This document shows, piece by piece, positions 12,001-21,217 of a DNA stretch of 64,000 nt. Each line of letters begins with the position of its first letter. The first letter of the stretch is position 1. Source of the stretch: Aquarana catesbeiana (taxonomy: Eukaryota > Chordata > Amphibia > Anura > Ranidae); assembly GCF_042186555.1 (NCBI RefSeq), contig NC_133329.1, positions 74,974,557 through 75,038,556 of the forward strand. The letters run 5' to 3'. The translations under genes and the position numbers were made by a program. Below the pieces are notes generated by a model. It saw only the letters and a list, made by a program, of their open reading frames with translations. It had not been told where the DNA came from and searched no databases.

Positions 12001-12743
12001 TTCTGCCACCGAGCCCGGCTGCTGCTGTTCACCTCTTCTGCCACCACGAAGTTCAAAACCCCTTCCCGCCGCACGTCCCGCAGCTCCAGCCTGGGGGCCG
12101 GAGGTCTACTTAGCCGCAGCTTCTCAAACCTGTGTGTCCATCGCTCTCCGCTTGCCCTACCGGCTGAGGAATTGCAGTTGCTGTTGGCCCCTGTCTCGTC
12201 GGTGGGGGACTCCGCCGAGCTTCTCCACTGCAGAATACCCCGGACGCTACCCCGTACGCTGCGGCTAACATTACGCAGCGAGAAGCGCTTCTTCAGGCGC
12301 GGTTTGGCCGTGGTCGAAGAGGTGGAGACGTCCTCTGAGCTGTGGGACTGACTGCTGGACAGGCCGGAGGTGATCCCAGAGGAGTCCTGGCGAGGCTGAG
12401 TCTCCACTGGCGATGCCAGGGAGGAGTCACTGCAGGTCTCCGACAGGTCCCTGGTCGAGGTCTGAGCGCCTGTAAACGGAGCGATGCTGCAGCGAGTGGG
12501 AGAAGGGCCATCCTGGATATGGGTCTTGTTCACCTCCGTTTCAAAGTGCTCCACGAAAAACTCGGCAAACCGTCTTGAGAAGCTGCTCTCGGCTCCCGGT
12601 GTGGCGTACTGTGGATTCTCGCTCAGGAAGACCCGGAACCGTCGGGCGAAGTCAAGAGCAGCAGCATGGGCGTGAATCTCACAGAACTCCTTCCAGTTCG
12701 GAGATGGAGAGCTGGGTCCCTCTAGGGGCAAACTACCATTCAT
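2529..12743 (-). CDS. SH2B1: SH2B adaptor protein 1 (spliced gene, 3' end missing)
   Basis: Seven exons (12743-11934, 9577-9476, 5686-5595, 5430-5321, 4106-3918, 2998-2787, 2700-2529) join in frame to 1687 nt, 562 codons plus one base. Known role: SH2B1 is a cytoplasmic, membrane-recruited adaptor that dimerises, binds activated JAK2 and receptor tyrosine kinases through its SH2 domain, and enhances growth-hormone, leptin and insulin signalling. Seen here: a dimerisation region with many Phe (residues about 15-75), a basic segment KKRFSLRNVSRSVRGSVRG, a PH domain (about 226-335), a linker with GAYGGLSDRPSASISP, and an SH2 domain (about 457-555) with the FLVRQSE motif. These segments fit SH2B1 rather than SH2B2 or SH2B3 as I know them. 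The last exon carries over one base, so at least one further exon lies left of the window. No internal stop or frameshift is present, so the gene looks functional. Confidence 0.95.
2787..2998 (-). CDS. SH2B1: SH2B1 exon: N-terminal half of SH2 domain
   Basis: Residues 435-505. It contains YQWFHGTLSRLKAAQLVL and FLVRQSETRRGEYVLTFNF. Arg485 in FLVRQSE is the invariant phosphotyrosine-binding residue. The acceptor follows a T-rich tract (TTTTCTAG) and the donor is GTCAGT at 2786-2781. Phase matches both neighbours. Confidence 0.95.
3918..4106 (-). CDS. SH2B1: SH2B1 exon: Ser/Pro-rich linker between PH and SH2
   Basis: Residues about 372-435, starting GAYGGLSDRPSASISP and including DSMELLPPELPPR. 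This proline-rich linker is strongly conserved in vertebrate SH2B1. The acceptor is CTGATAG and the donor GTGCGTA. 189 nt, phase 1 in and phase 1 out. Confidence 0.93.
4150..5320. other. SH2B1 intron with repeat-derived sequence
   Basis: A hairpin around 4405-4460 (AGATCTGG arms) and low-complexity A/T tracts are present. No exon-like frame was found. From 4190 to 4800 the sequence resembles dispersed repeats elsewhere in the window but has no clear ends. Confidence 0.4.
5321..5430 (-). CDS. SH2B1: SH2B1 exon: linker after PH domain
   Basis: Residues 335-372, including INHSESMPSRDLPLLPTESN and EQLCQG. The acceptor TTGCTCAG follows a long T tract; the donor is GTATAGTC at 5320-5313. 110 nt, entering with one base of a split codon and leaving one. 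This agrees with the HSESLPSQDLLLGPSESN region of mammalian SH2B1. Confidence 0.9.
5595..5686 (-). CDS. SH2B1: SH2B1 exon: end of PH domain
   Basis: Residues 305-335: TENSLEYILESVDPLQMRSW and LSDIQDCMIS. The Trp in MRSWLSDIQ is the conserved C-terminal helix Trp of PH domains. The acceptor is GATCCCCAG and the donor GTAGGTCT at 5594-5587. 92 nt. Confidence 0.92.
5859..5945. repeat. CA/TA microsatellite
   Basis: Alternating ACAC and ATAT tracts in the intron between the two last PH-domain exons. No other content. Confidence 0.7.
6387..7962 (+). mobile_element. Tc1-like DNA transposon, full length but dead
   Basis: The termini are inverted copies of CAGTGCCTTGAAAAAGTATT at 6387 and 7962, flanked by TA at 6385-6386 and 7963-7964, which is the Tc1/mariner target duplication. 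Inversion continues for about 45 bp, including the AATTTTCCACATC block. At 1576 bp the length is normal for a vertebrate Tc1 element. It lies in the SH2B1 intron between 5686 and 9476, on the opposite strand to the gene. Confidence 0.93.
6768..7700 (+). pseudogene. Tc1 transposase pseudogene
   Basis: The N-terminal helix-turn-helix region starts at the ATG at 6768 (MKAKEHTRQVRDKVVDKF). The second DNA-binding part follows in another frame near 7000 (ITLEELQRSTALVGESVHRT). Around 7210 the first catalytic Asp is seen in WSDETEIEL. The second catalytic Asp region (QQDND) is at about 7470 and is followed by a stop. Several frameshifts and stops break the frame and the third acidic residue is not recognisable, so the element cannot move by itself. 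Confidence 0.85.
8021..8952. mobile_element. TTAA-flanked non-autonomous element
   Basis: TTAA occurs at 8021-8024 and 8949-8952. Terminal inverted repeats are CCACTTGAAGACCAG (8025-8039) and, reversed, CCACTTGACGACCAG (8948-8934), 14 of 15 identical. TTAA duplication is the target choice of piggyBac-type transposases, but no transposase is encoded. It lies in an SH2B1 intron. Confidence 0.85.
8990..9068. repeat. (TA)n microsatellite
   Basis: Nearly pure TA dinucleotides directly beyond the right end of the TTAA-flanked element. Confidence 0.95.
9476..9577 (-). CDS. SH2B1: SH2B1 exon: middle of PH domain
   Basis: Residues 271-304: ATKPRVSIPCTSIADVRTTT then SLEMPDKENTFVLK. This fits the PH-domain strands of SH2B1 (IPCSSITDVRTTTALEMPD in mammals). 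The acceptor is ATTTTAG and the donor GTAAGG. Exactly 102 nt, phase 0 at both ends. Confidence 0.93.
9822..10168. mobile_element. TTAA-flanked MITE (AGTGGTTGTACACCC end)
   Basis: TTAA occurs at 9822-9825 and 10165-10168. The left end AGTGGTTGTACACCC runs into its own inverted copy, and a second internal hairpin is built on TCTCCTAAA near 9905-9938. The same hairpin occurs in the MITE at 12934-13318. Confidence 0.65.
10333..10794. mobile_element. TTAA-flanked MITE (AGTGTATGTAAACCC end)
   Basis: TTAA at 10333-10336 and 10791-10794 brackets inverted ends AGTGTATGTAAACCC and AGAGTATGTAAACCC (14 of 15). It has no coding capacity and lies in the first coding intron of SH2B1. Confidence 0.85.
11626..11810. 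mobile_element. hAT-type foldback MITE with 8-bp target duplication
   Basis: The ends are CAGTGTTTCTCAACTCCAG and its inverse, and inversion extends over most of the 185 bp. Target duplication CTCTAGGC is perfect at 11618-11625 and 11811-11818. CAG termini and an 8-bp duplication are hAT hallmarks. Confidence 0.93.
11934..12743 (-). CDS. SH2B1: SH2B1 first coding exon (start codon, dimerisation region, start of PH)
   Basis: 270 codons from the ATG at 12743. The start is chosen because MNGSLPLEGPSSPSPNWKEF matches the family N-terminus and lies 26 bp after a plausible acceptor. Residues about 17-75 (FCEIHAHAAALDFARRFRVF, then SFSRRFAEFFVEHFETEV) form the Phe-rich dimerisation domain. Residues about 150-175 carry the basic segment KKRFSLRNVSRSVRGSVRG, linked in mammals to membrane and nuclear localisation. 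ERWTHRFEKLRLSR precedes the PH domain, which begins around WQKCRLLLRK. The donor after FYIPPK is GTGAGT at 11933-11928. The Ser-rich middle is shorter than in mammals. Confidence 0.96.
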
Positions 12744-12769
12744 CGTGGGGGCTCCAGCTGGATCAGCTG
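12744..12769 (-). promoter_or_regulatory. SH2B1: SH2B1 5' UTR fragment and splice acceptor
   Basis: The minus strand reads TTTTTGTTTAG then CAGCTGATCC before the ATG. A CT/T-rich tract precedes it, so this is a good acceptor for an upstream non-coding exon. A second AG three bases downstream could serve instead. Confidence 0.6.
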
Positions 12770-12869
12770 CTAAACAAAAACAGAGAAAGAGAGGAACAAA
12801 CTGATTAGAGGAGCATGTTCACCAAAACGAGGGAAAATGCTAAAAAATTACAAGCATTTAAACAACTCA

Positions 12870-14220
12870 ACCTCTGGAAGATTTACCCCCCTTCATGACC
12901 AGGTAATTTTTTGCGATACGGCACTGTGTTACTTTAAAACGGTTGTATATCCAGAAGAAAAAAAAAACCTATAAGGCAAAGGCATAATGAGCTAGTATGC
13001 ACCGCATACTAGCTCATCATGAAACACTTACCTTAGAACGAAGCCCTAGCACTGTCTCCCAGTCAATGCCGAGGGAGCTGACATTTTGCCTTGGTGATTC
13101 TTCAGGGTTCGTGGCTCCGGAGCTGTGAGTGGCTGGAGCCGCGATGATGTCACTCCCGCACATGCACATGGGAGTCTTCTTTCCGGCAAGGAGCGCATGC
13201 GCCGCTGACGTCAGCAGCTGCATGCAAGGTGAATATCTCCTAAACCTTAGAAGTTTAGGAGATATTATAGGCTTACCTGTAGGTAAAAATGTGCTAAAGG
13301 GGTATACAACCACTTTAACTGACAATTGTGCTGTCATGCAATGCTGTTCATAAATTACATTTATGTCCTTTTTTATCCCACAAATAGAGCTTTCTTTTGG
13401 TGGTATTTGATCATCCCTGCATTTTTAATTTTTTTGTGCTATAAAACAAAAAAAGATCGACAATTTTGAAAAAAAAACAAAACAATTTTTTACCTTCATG
13501 CTTGAAAACATATCCAATAAATTTTTTTTTTTAAAAAATCTAAATTTCGTCATAAAATTTAGACCAATATGTATTCTGCTACATATTTTTGGTACAAAAT
13601 CTCAATTAACGTATATTGATTGATTTGTACAAAGGTCCAAGATTATCCAACTATAATAAGCATTCAGTTTACGATTTATTTTTGTAATAGTAATGGCGGC
13701 GACTAGTGACTTATAGCGGGACTGCGATATTGCGGTGGACATTTTGACGCTGACACTTTGTGAGAACCAGTGACACCAATATAGTGATCAGCGCTTAAAT
13801 ATGCACTGTCACTGTGCTAATGACACTGGCTGGGAAGGGGTTAAACATTAGGGGGAGATCAAAGGGTTAAATGTGTGCCTAGCCAGTGTTTTTGTGTGAA
13901 CTATGCTGTGCTTCTACTAGGGGAAGTGATACATTTTCTTTCCCTGCTTTGCAGGGAAAGAAAATCTATTACATCCAAGCTGACAGGACGGAGCTCTGCC
14001 TTGTTTACATAGTCTTACGTGTTTACATGTCTCTGTGACCGCATCACAGAAAATGGCCACTGACAAATGACGGAGTGATCACTTGTAAACAAATCGGCGT
14101 CATGTCCGGTTCCTCTATCCCCTCTCTGCACCGATCGGTACAGTAAGAGTGGAGGGGGGAAGAGATCGGGTGCAGCAGCCCTGTAGGCTGGATCTGTAGT
14201 GTCCACAGCGTTGCTCTGTG
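12870..14220. mobile_element. Large MITE-family copy, split by the MITE at 12934-13318
   Basis: TTTTTTGCGATACGGCACTG at 12908 continues after the nested MITE as TTAACTGACAATTGTGCTG at 13315. The family signature (AGAGCTTTCTTTTGGTGGTA) is at 13386. The downstream part (13740-14000) matches the reverse complement of 23190-23480. Outer ends are approximate. Confidence 0.6.
12934..13318. mobile_element. TTAA-flanked MITE nested in a larger repeat
   Basis: TTAA occurs at 12934-12937 and 13315-13318. The ends are AACGGTTGTATATCC and, reversed, AGTGGTTGTATACCC. The internal hairpin around TCTCCTAAAC is shared with 9822-10168. The interrupted host repeat reads continuously across it. Confidence 0.85.
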
Positions 14221-14329
14221 CCTATTGTAGCCTCAGCCAACCATACTCAGCCATCCCCATTCACGGCTCACCCATCCCCATTAGTGCTCATCCATGCCAC
14301 ATCAGTTTTCATCCATGCCACTACAGTGC

Positions 14330-15300
14330 CTCACAAAAAGTGTAATAGGTAGTCAAATTAGATTTGAAATTTATGCCCCTAGAACACCTAACGGTGCTCC
14401 CTGCATGTTGGGCCTCTGTATGTGGCCAGGCTGTAGAAAAGTCTCCCACATGTGGTGTCGCCATACTCAGGAGGAGTGGGAGAATCTATTTTGGGGTTTA
14501 ATTTTTGGCATGTACATGCTATGTGTTAGAAATATTGTATAAATGGACAACTTTGTGTAAAAAAAAAAAAAAAAATAAAAAATAAAAAACACACGTTTTC
14601 ATTTTCTTTCCACATTTTCTAAAAACTTGTAGAAAAAAAATGACATGTTCAAAAGACTCATCATGGCTCATAGATTATACGTTGGGGTGTTTTCTTTCCA
14701 AAATTGGGTCATTTTTGGGGCGTTTCCATTGTCCTGGTTGCTCCAGGGCCTTCAAAGGTGCAAGAGGTAGTCAAGAAATTATATGTGTAATTTATGCTCC
14801 CAGAACACCTGAAGGTGCTCATTGCATGTTGGGCCTCTCTATGTGGCCAGGCTGTGTAAACGTCTCACACATGTGGTATCGCCATACTCAGGAGGAGTAG
14901 CAGAATGTATTTAGGGGTGTAATTTGTGGTATGCATATGCTGTGTGTGAGAAATAACCTGCTAATATGACAATTAGCAGAAATAACCTGCTAATATGACA
15001 ATTCTTTTGATTTCGCAAAGAATTGCTAAATTTTATAACAGCAACTAAGAAAAACGCATTTTTCTTACAGAATTTTCAGCCTTTTTTCTTTTATAGCACA
15101 AACAATAAAAAACCCAGTGGTGATTAAATACCACCAAAAGAAAGCTCTATTTGTGTGAAAAAGGACAACAATTTTAAATGGGTACAGTGTTGCATGACTG
15201 AGTAAGTGTCATTCAATATGTGGGAGCACTGAAAGCTGAAAATTGGTCGGGTTAGGAAGGGGGTTTAGGTGCCCAGTGGGTAAATGGTTAATGAGGCAAC
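14330..15300. mobile_element. Large MITE-family copy, reverse orientation, with internal direct repeat
   Basis: The reversed family signature is at 15125-15165. A block of about 135 bp (CATGTTGGGCCTCTGTATGT, then CGCCATACTCAGGAGGAG) at 14346-14480 is repeated at 14767-14900. The right end reads GGGTAAATGGTTAATG. Confidence 0.6.
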
Positions 15301-15310
15301 AGATTCCCTT

Positions 15311-15571
15311 TCAAGCCAGCAGTTCTTCATACTTGGTGGAGTTGTACATGGGGCAACGGGTAATCTGCCATTCATTGATGGTAATCCCTGTGTACCGAGA
15401 TACTACCAATAATTTGGTGCTGATTAATGACCCCCCCTCCCGGGAAAATAACAGCCCATCATTGTACGATCCTCCCATATGCTGGACTACAGTCTTCACC
15501 ATGTTATCTGCCCAAGGCATGATCTTATCATCTGAGAACGAATCCACAACTGGGTTAGTAAAAGTAGATTG
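15311..15571 (-). CDS. Unidentified exon-like reading frame (possible terminal exon)
   Basis: The minus-strand frame reads without repeats or low complexity and includes SFSDDKIMPWADNMVKTVVQ, SYNDGLLFSREGG, VVSRYTGITINEWQITRCPM and ends YNSTKYEELLA-stop. A candidate acceptor (TTTTACTAACCCAG) lies at about 15556-15570 inside the longer frame, which would make this the last exon of a spliced gene. I do not recognise the family. No partner exon was found up to 18.5 kb. It lies upstream of SH2B1 on the same strand, surrounded by MITEs, so a chance open frame or an unrecognised repeat protein is also possible. Confidence 0.3.
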   Translation of the reverse strand, partial: QSTFTNPVVDSFSDDKIMPWADNMVKTVVQHMGGSYNDGLLFSREGGSLISTKLLVVSRYTGITINEWQITRCPMYNSTKYEELLA

Positions 15572-15829
15572 TGTAATGGTTATTGCACAAGACATGCAAA
15601 TAAACAGAGATTACAAGTTATACTTAGAACAAGGAAACATTACTGAAGAAATAAGGAAGAGGCCACGGCTCTATTCTCCTATTTCTGGAATTGCTAATGA
15701 CCTGGCCGTGTCTGGCTTAAAGCAGAAGTTTCCTCTGCTGACATTCTGCCCTCGTTTCCCTTTTTGCCCCCTTCATGAACAAGCTAATGAAATGTTTAAA
15801 TAAAACCTTTCCGCTTTCATTATATAACA

Positions 15830-16625
15830 GATTTTAGATCCAGTGATGTCACTTATGGGTCTCTCTGCTTCTCTATGCAATGCAGGAAGATCATAGTTGG
15901 TAAGAGGGGCCAGCAGGGAGCAGTACATAGCTTTCTGATTACATCACAGCACCTTGCCTCAGTACCCCTCTCCAGAGCCCCCTGTCCTGATGGGCTGGAT
16001 CTTGGGAGCAGTTATGCAAATATCAAAATATCCTGATGGGTGGGTGTCAACCTTGAAGGGTGGGAGTTCCTAGGCAGGCTGCATTTACCCCAGGTAATGA
16101 CCACGTGTGATGCTGAGCCTCCATAATTGGAAAAACGTAAATTCCTTACTTCCTATTTTGGCTGTGGGACAGGAAGTAAAGAAAAATCTCCCCAAAGGGA
16201 CACATAGCAAAAATAAAAATTCACACAGGTTATAACCCTCCCTTACTCTAAATTAATCTAAATCGTTTTGTAAACCACCTCCCGCCCACCGTATTGACAA
16301 CAGTCAGGCGCAAGGTGGCTCCCTCTTTCTGGGACGAGTATGAGAGAGGGTTTCACTATGTCAGATCTAACTAGTTGTGGTTGCCACATCCCTAGTGTAC
16401 AATTGAGAAAAAGAGAAATCCCCCTTCCATGGGACTTTAAAGGCAAAACACACACTTAATACAAATGAGATCAATTTTATTCAGTTTATAAAAAAAAAGT
16501 TTGATCATGCAAATGATCGATGATTAAAAAACATCAAATGTTATATGAAGAATACATACAGAAAACAAGAAAAAACAAAAAAACAATAATTTGCATAAAC
16601 AATATGACAATAGTAATACTCTCCG
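15830..16625. other. Non-coding stretch, no recognised gene
   Basis: Mixed-composition sequence with short open frames only. No boundaries of known repeats were found before the hammerhead-like motif at 16643. Confidence 0.35.
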
Positions 16626-16642
16626 ATATATAGTAATCCCCG

Positions 16643-16683
16643 GTACCCGACGCGTTTCTGGTTAAACACCTTTGTCAGGGGTA
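16643..16683 (-). ncRNA. Hammerhead-ribozyme-like motif (degraded)
   Basis: On the minus strand: stem I TACCC (16683-16679), CTGACAA (16678-16672), a stem II GGT/ACC hairpin, GAAA (16658-16655), CGCG, TC and the second stem I strand GGGTA (16648-16644). Stem I pairs perfectly over 5 bp. The core departs from CUGANGA at the conserved G (A here) and has an extra A before stem II, so cleavage is doubtful. Confidence 0.35.
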
Positions 16684-16689
16684 TATGAT

Positions 16690-17280
16690 AGGAGTGATTA
16701 TAGTCACAATTTGTTTTTGCAAATGGTTCCAACAACAACAACAAAAAAAAGGTGAAGCAACTGCGCAAAAGGGGGCGTAGGTGGGGGTCAAAAACAAGGA
16801 GCAGTAGAATCATAGAACACAATGAGTTCCAGGGTTGGTATCTGCCAATGTTCAATATCAAATGGAGGTAGGTGATCAGAGCTTTCAATGAGGCTCTTAA
16901 TTAGTCAATGACACAGGGATATCCAAGTGTCATGTGTGTGCATCATCCCCTGTAATTGTATATATGGATCCCAAACCTGGCGTCTGCCCGCTCTGCAGTG
17001 CTTCAGGGACGATGTCGTCCCACTCGCACGCTGGGTGCCCGCAGCAATCGGCGGTGCACGGTGTCCCTGGGACACCACGCATCAATCTCGGTAAAGAGCC
17101 GATGACGAGGCTCTTTACCCATGTGATCAGTTGTGTCCAATCATAGCTGATCACATTTAAACAAGGGAACGCCAGTTATCGGAATTCCTTTCCTCGCGCT
17201 GAGAGTGTGAGGAGAGGAGAGCCGATCAGCGGCATTTCCTCACAGGGGAGAACGGCACAAATAATAAGGGCACTGATCAT
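16690..17280. other. Repeat-derived non-coding stretch
   Basis: From about 16930 the sequence (AAAGAGCCGATGACGAGGCTC hairpin region near 17093) resembles parts of the large MITE family. No coding feature. Confidence 0.35.
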
Positions 17281-17612
17281 CAGTGCAGCCCCAACAGTGT
17301 CCAGCAGTGATGCCAGTCATTGCTGCCTTTCAGTGCCTGCTCATCAGTACCACCCATCAGTTCTGCATATAAGTGCCTCATCATCAGTGCTACATTTTAG
17401 TGCCTCCTCATCAGTGCCCATCAAAACCCAGTGGTGATTAAATACCACCAAAAGAAAGCTCTATCTGTCTTAAAAAAAATGATAAAAATTTTGTTTGGAT
17501 ACAATGTTGCATGACTGCGCAATTGTCATTCAAAATGTGACAGTGCTGAAAGCTGAAAATTGGCCTGGACAGGAAGGGGGTAAAAGTGCCCGGTATTGAA
17601 GCAGTTAAATTG
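17281..17612. mobile_element. Large MITE-family copy, reverse orientation
   Basis: ATCAGTGC-rich imperfect tandem repeats at 17290-17415 are followed by the reversed family signature at 17425-17465 and GAAGCAGTTAAATTG at the right end. Similar tandem blocks occur at 1590-1760. Confidence 0.55.
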
Positions 17613-19079
17613 CCTTTTGTTTTACTTTCATGAAAAGTGAGTAAGGATGAAGGTCTGATTTAAAATATGTTGTCATCATTTTGGGATGTCACCGCCTTCA
17701 GTATCCTCAAAAAAAAAAAAAAATCTTTTTTTTATGCCCCACACACTTACAGATTTCGTGCCTAGGTGAGACTAGCGTACTCCCAGACTACTAGAAGGTG
17801 TGACAGATGCCTTAGGACAATCCACAGCATCTGTTCATGCACTGTGGTGCATCATCAAGGGGCGGGCTGGCTGGCTGTCTCCAGTTCTTGCAGCTGGTTA
17901 TTTGATGACGCGCCGCAGTGTACCCACGTCACTGGGGGGCCGGCTGCAAGAACCAGGAAGAGACAGTCAGCTCCCAATGATGAAGATGGCAGCATGGGAC
18001 TAGGTGTGCAGCAGCAGAGGGGTGGATCGCTACAGGACATCGCTGGATTCGCTGGGCCTGTTAATATTCTTTTGTTTTGTTTTTTGTGGATGGCCAGGAG
18101 AAAAAGGAAAAAATGTGGGGGGGGGGGGGAGCACACACATAAGGGGGAGAATTATTTTTCTTAAAACATCTTGCTGATCGTCTGAGAAAATACGTCATGA
18201 TTTTATGACGGTATACCGGGGTAAAGGCCTCAACTAGATGCAATATCTCCGGCATAAAAATTTTCCTCAGCTGCTGCGCTTTCCTATAAAAGTAAGCCAA
18301 GTGGCTGAGCAGCCGCTGGATCACTTTTAGAAGCGGCGGGAGGGGTGCGAAGCATAGGAACCAATCCGGGGGTTGTGGTGGCTCGCTGTAGAGATTAGCA
18401 GAGGAAAGATGGTCTCCGCTCACCTCTATGTCCTTGGAGGCCGCGAGTGACGTCACATCGTCACTTTCGGGTCAAGGCTAAATGTTAACAAAACCATTCT
18501 TTTTTTGAAAAGCATTAGATCAATGTTTTGTTTTGTTTTTTGATCTGACGCTTTCCACTGTAGATGAGAGATGTGGGGTCTAATTGCCCCCAGGTCTCTA
18601 AAGAGGACCTGTCATGCTTTTACATTTCTTGCATAAAAGTGATCAAAAAAAGTAATAAAAAAAAAAATATATACGTAGGTCACGCCCACATATGTAAATG
18701 GTGTCCGTACCACACATGTGAGGTATTGTTGCAAACGTTATAGCGAGAGCAATAATTCTAGCACTAGACCTCATTTGGAACTGTAAATTGGTGTAAACAA
18801 GAACAATGAAATGGATCGCTGCTGCAGGCAAGTATGATAATCCACCAGAAAGGAAGGGCTCGGTGCTAGCTCCGGCTCACAACTGTGAATATGTAGACCA
18901 AGTAGAAAAAATAGCTGCACACCAAAATCTATCCAACAGGTTTATTGAAAGACTGCCACCTGGACTAAAGCAACGGGTAAACTTTTTACGTACCCTAGTT
19001 TGTCGCCATTCCACAAGTTTTAAAATTTTGATTCAATTTAATTTTAAAGCATAACATGTTAGGTATTTATTTACTTACC
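17613..19079. mobile_element. Repeat-rich stretch with large MITE-family pieces
   Basis: The block near 18690-18780 (CACACATGTGAGGTATTG) matches the repeat at 14460 and 14870. A poly(G) run lies at 18117-18129. Open frames here are in simple or repeat sequence; no gene was supported. Confidence 0.45.
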
Positions 19080-19979
19080 TTAAAAGGAGTTGTAAAGGCA
19101 GAAAGTGTTTTATCTTAATGCATTTTATGTAGCAGTCTCCCCAGCACCCCCTAATACTTACATGAGCCCCATCTCAATCCAGCGATGTCCACGAGTGTGT
19201 AAGCCATCTGGGAATCTCCTCCTGATTGGCTGAGACACAGCAGTAGCGCCATTGGCTACCGCAGCTGTCAATCAAAGTCAGTTAGCCAATCAGGGGAGAG
19301 AGGGGGTGGGGCTGGGTCAGGGCTCTGTGTCTGAATGCACACACAAAACTGTGACTTGGCTAGGATGCCCCCATAACAAGCCGCTGGCTGTGGGAGCACT
19401 CGACAGGAGGGAGGGGCCAGGAGCAGGGAAGAGGGACCCCGAGAATAGGAGGATCCGGGGCTGCTCTGTGCAAACCTACTTCACAGAGGAGGTAAGTATA
19501 ATGCCCCGTACACACGTTGGGATTTTCCGACGGAAAATGTGTGATAGGACCTTGTTGTCGGAAATTCTGATCGTGTGTAGGCTCCATCACACATTTTCCA
19601 TCGGATTTTCCGACACACAAAGTTTGAGAGCAGGATATAAAATTTTCCGACAACAAAATCCTTTGTCGGAAATTCCGATCGTGTGTACACAAATCCGACG
19701 ACAAAGTGCCACGCATGCTCAGAATAAATAAAGAGATCAAAGCTATTGGCCACTGCCCCGTTTATAGTCCTGACGTACGTGTTTTACGTCACCGCGTTCA
19801 GAATGATCGGATTTTCCGACAACTTTGTGTGACCGTGTGTATGCAAGACAAGTTTGAGCCAACATCCGTCTGAAAAAATCCTAGGATTTTGTTGTCGGAA
19901 TGTCCGACTGTGTGTACGGGGCATAACAGGTATGTTTTTGTTTGTTTTTTTTAAAATGAGACTTTACAATCACTTCAAC
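19080..19979. mobile_element. TTAA-flanked MITE, host of a nested MITE
   Basis: The left end is TTAA|AAGGAGTTGTAAAGGC at 19080. The right end GACTTTACAATCACTTCAA (19961-19979) is its inverted, eroded partner. A related copy is at 21218-21516 and a partial one near 32530-32790 (shared CCAATCAGG and GGCCAGG blocks). Another MITE sits inside at 19501-19927. Confidence 0.7.
19501..19927. mobile_element. GCCCCGTACACACG-end MITE
   Basis: Inverted ends ATGCCCCGTACACACG and CGTGTGTACGGGGCAT (right end reads TGTGTGTACGGGGCAT). The interior repeats TTTTCCGAC/GTCGGAA words in both orientations. Relatives: 35141-35541 and a diverged one at 21519-21949. Confidence 0.8.
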
Positions 19980-19999
19980 ATCATCTTTCATATTTTTCA

Positions 20000-21217
20000 C
20001 AAAAAAATGGGATATATATATATATATAATATAAATATAAAGTTATTTTTTTATTCTTATTTTTTTTTAATGCATTAAAGTGTTTTTTTTTTTCCAAAAA
20101 AAACTGCATCTGAAGAACCGCTACACAAATACTGTGCGACATAAAAAAATTACAACAAGCGCCATTTTATTCGGAAAAAAAAAGAAAATTATATATTTAA
20201 TGTTTGGGGGTTCTAAGCAATTTTACAGCAAAAAAAATACTGATATTTACTTGTAAATAAAAAGGGTCAGAATAGGTCTGGTCCTTAAGTAACTAACAAG
20301 GGAACGAGGGCCCCAAGCTGAAGCTCATTATTGGTGGCAGAAGAGCACTTAAAGTGACACTAAACAATATTCTTCCTCCAAAAAACAATCCATACACATC
20401 CTCTACTTAATGGCCCTGTAATCTATTTTTCATGAAATGGTTTCTGTGTTTCTGTTCTTCCTTCTATTGACCTCTGTGACCTCTTGAACCTCTCCTTTTC
20501 CCCTTCACATCTGTTTGTTTGGAAAGAGCAGTGCATGTTAGTTCTGGCCATGTACATTGCACATCCCATAGTCTGTCTCTGGAGCGAGCAAGAGAGGGTG
20601 GCTACGTTCCTACATACATTGGGACAATGGAGAGCGGACGTAGCCACCCTCTAACAGAAAGTCAGATAACCGCAGCAAAAAAAAAAAAAAAAAAATTGTG
20701 GATTTGGAGTCCGAGAGCAATAGAAGGGACTTTAATAGATATGAATACATACTTGAATTAAAAAAAAAAATTAAATCAAGTGACAAGGCCAAAATGTTTA
20801 TTTATAAATGATATACTTTATTTTTGGATAGGGTGGAGAGGGATTCAAACATCTGTCAGGTTTTTATAGCAGTCTAAGTCCCCATTAGGAGATACCCGCT
20901 ATTTATCCTAGTGACCACCATCACCAGGAAGTAGAGGTGAAATCTTCCAATGGGGACACGTGCCGCAGTGACAACTGTCTCACAAAGGATTTCTTTCACT
21001 TTGAAGAGATTTTCTCTTTCACTTCCAGTTGTCTGTTGGGGACAGGAAATTAAGAGAAATCTCCCCAATGTTTCAAGGTTTCACCCCACCCTATCCAGAA
21101 TGAAAAAAAAATATAAAGTTTTGGCTTTAGTTACACTGTAACACAATTGCTAAATGCCACAAATGTACAACCTCCATCATGGACATCAAAGGAGTGACTA
21201 CATTATTTACTAGATCC
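20000..21217. other. Non-coding stretch with A/T tracts and short hairpins
   Basis: A hairpin pairing GAGAGGGTGGCTACGT (20592) with its inverse at 20638 is present. A second pairs CTTCCTGGTG-type sequence near 20920 with 21030. No gene was seen. Confidence 0.35.

Noticed and set aside
11837..12268. 143-codon plus-strand open frame opposite SH2B1
   Set aside because: It is the antisense shadow of the GC-rich first coding exon; the minus strand carries the conserved protein.
13205..13216. CRE-like GCTGACGTCAGC as a regulatory site
   Set aside because: Sits inside a MITE and has no promoter context.
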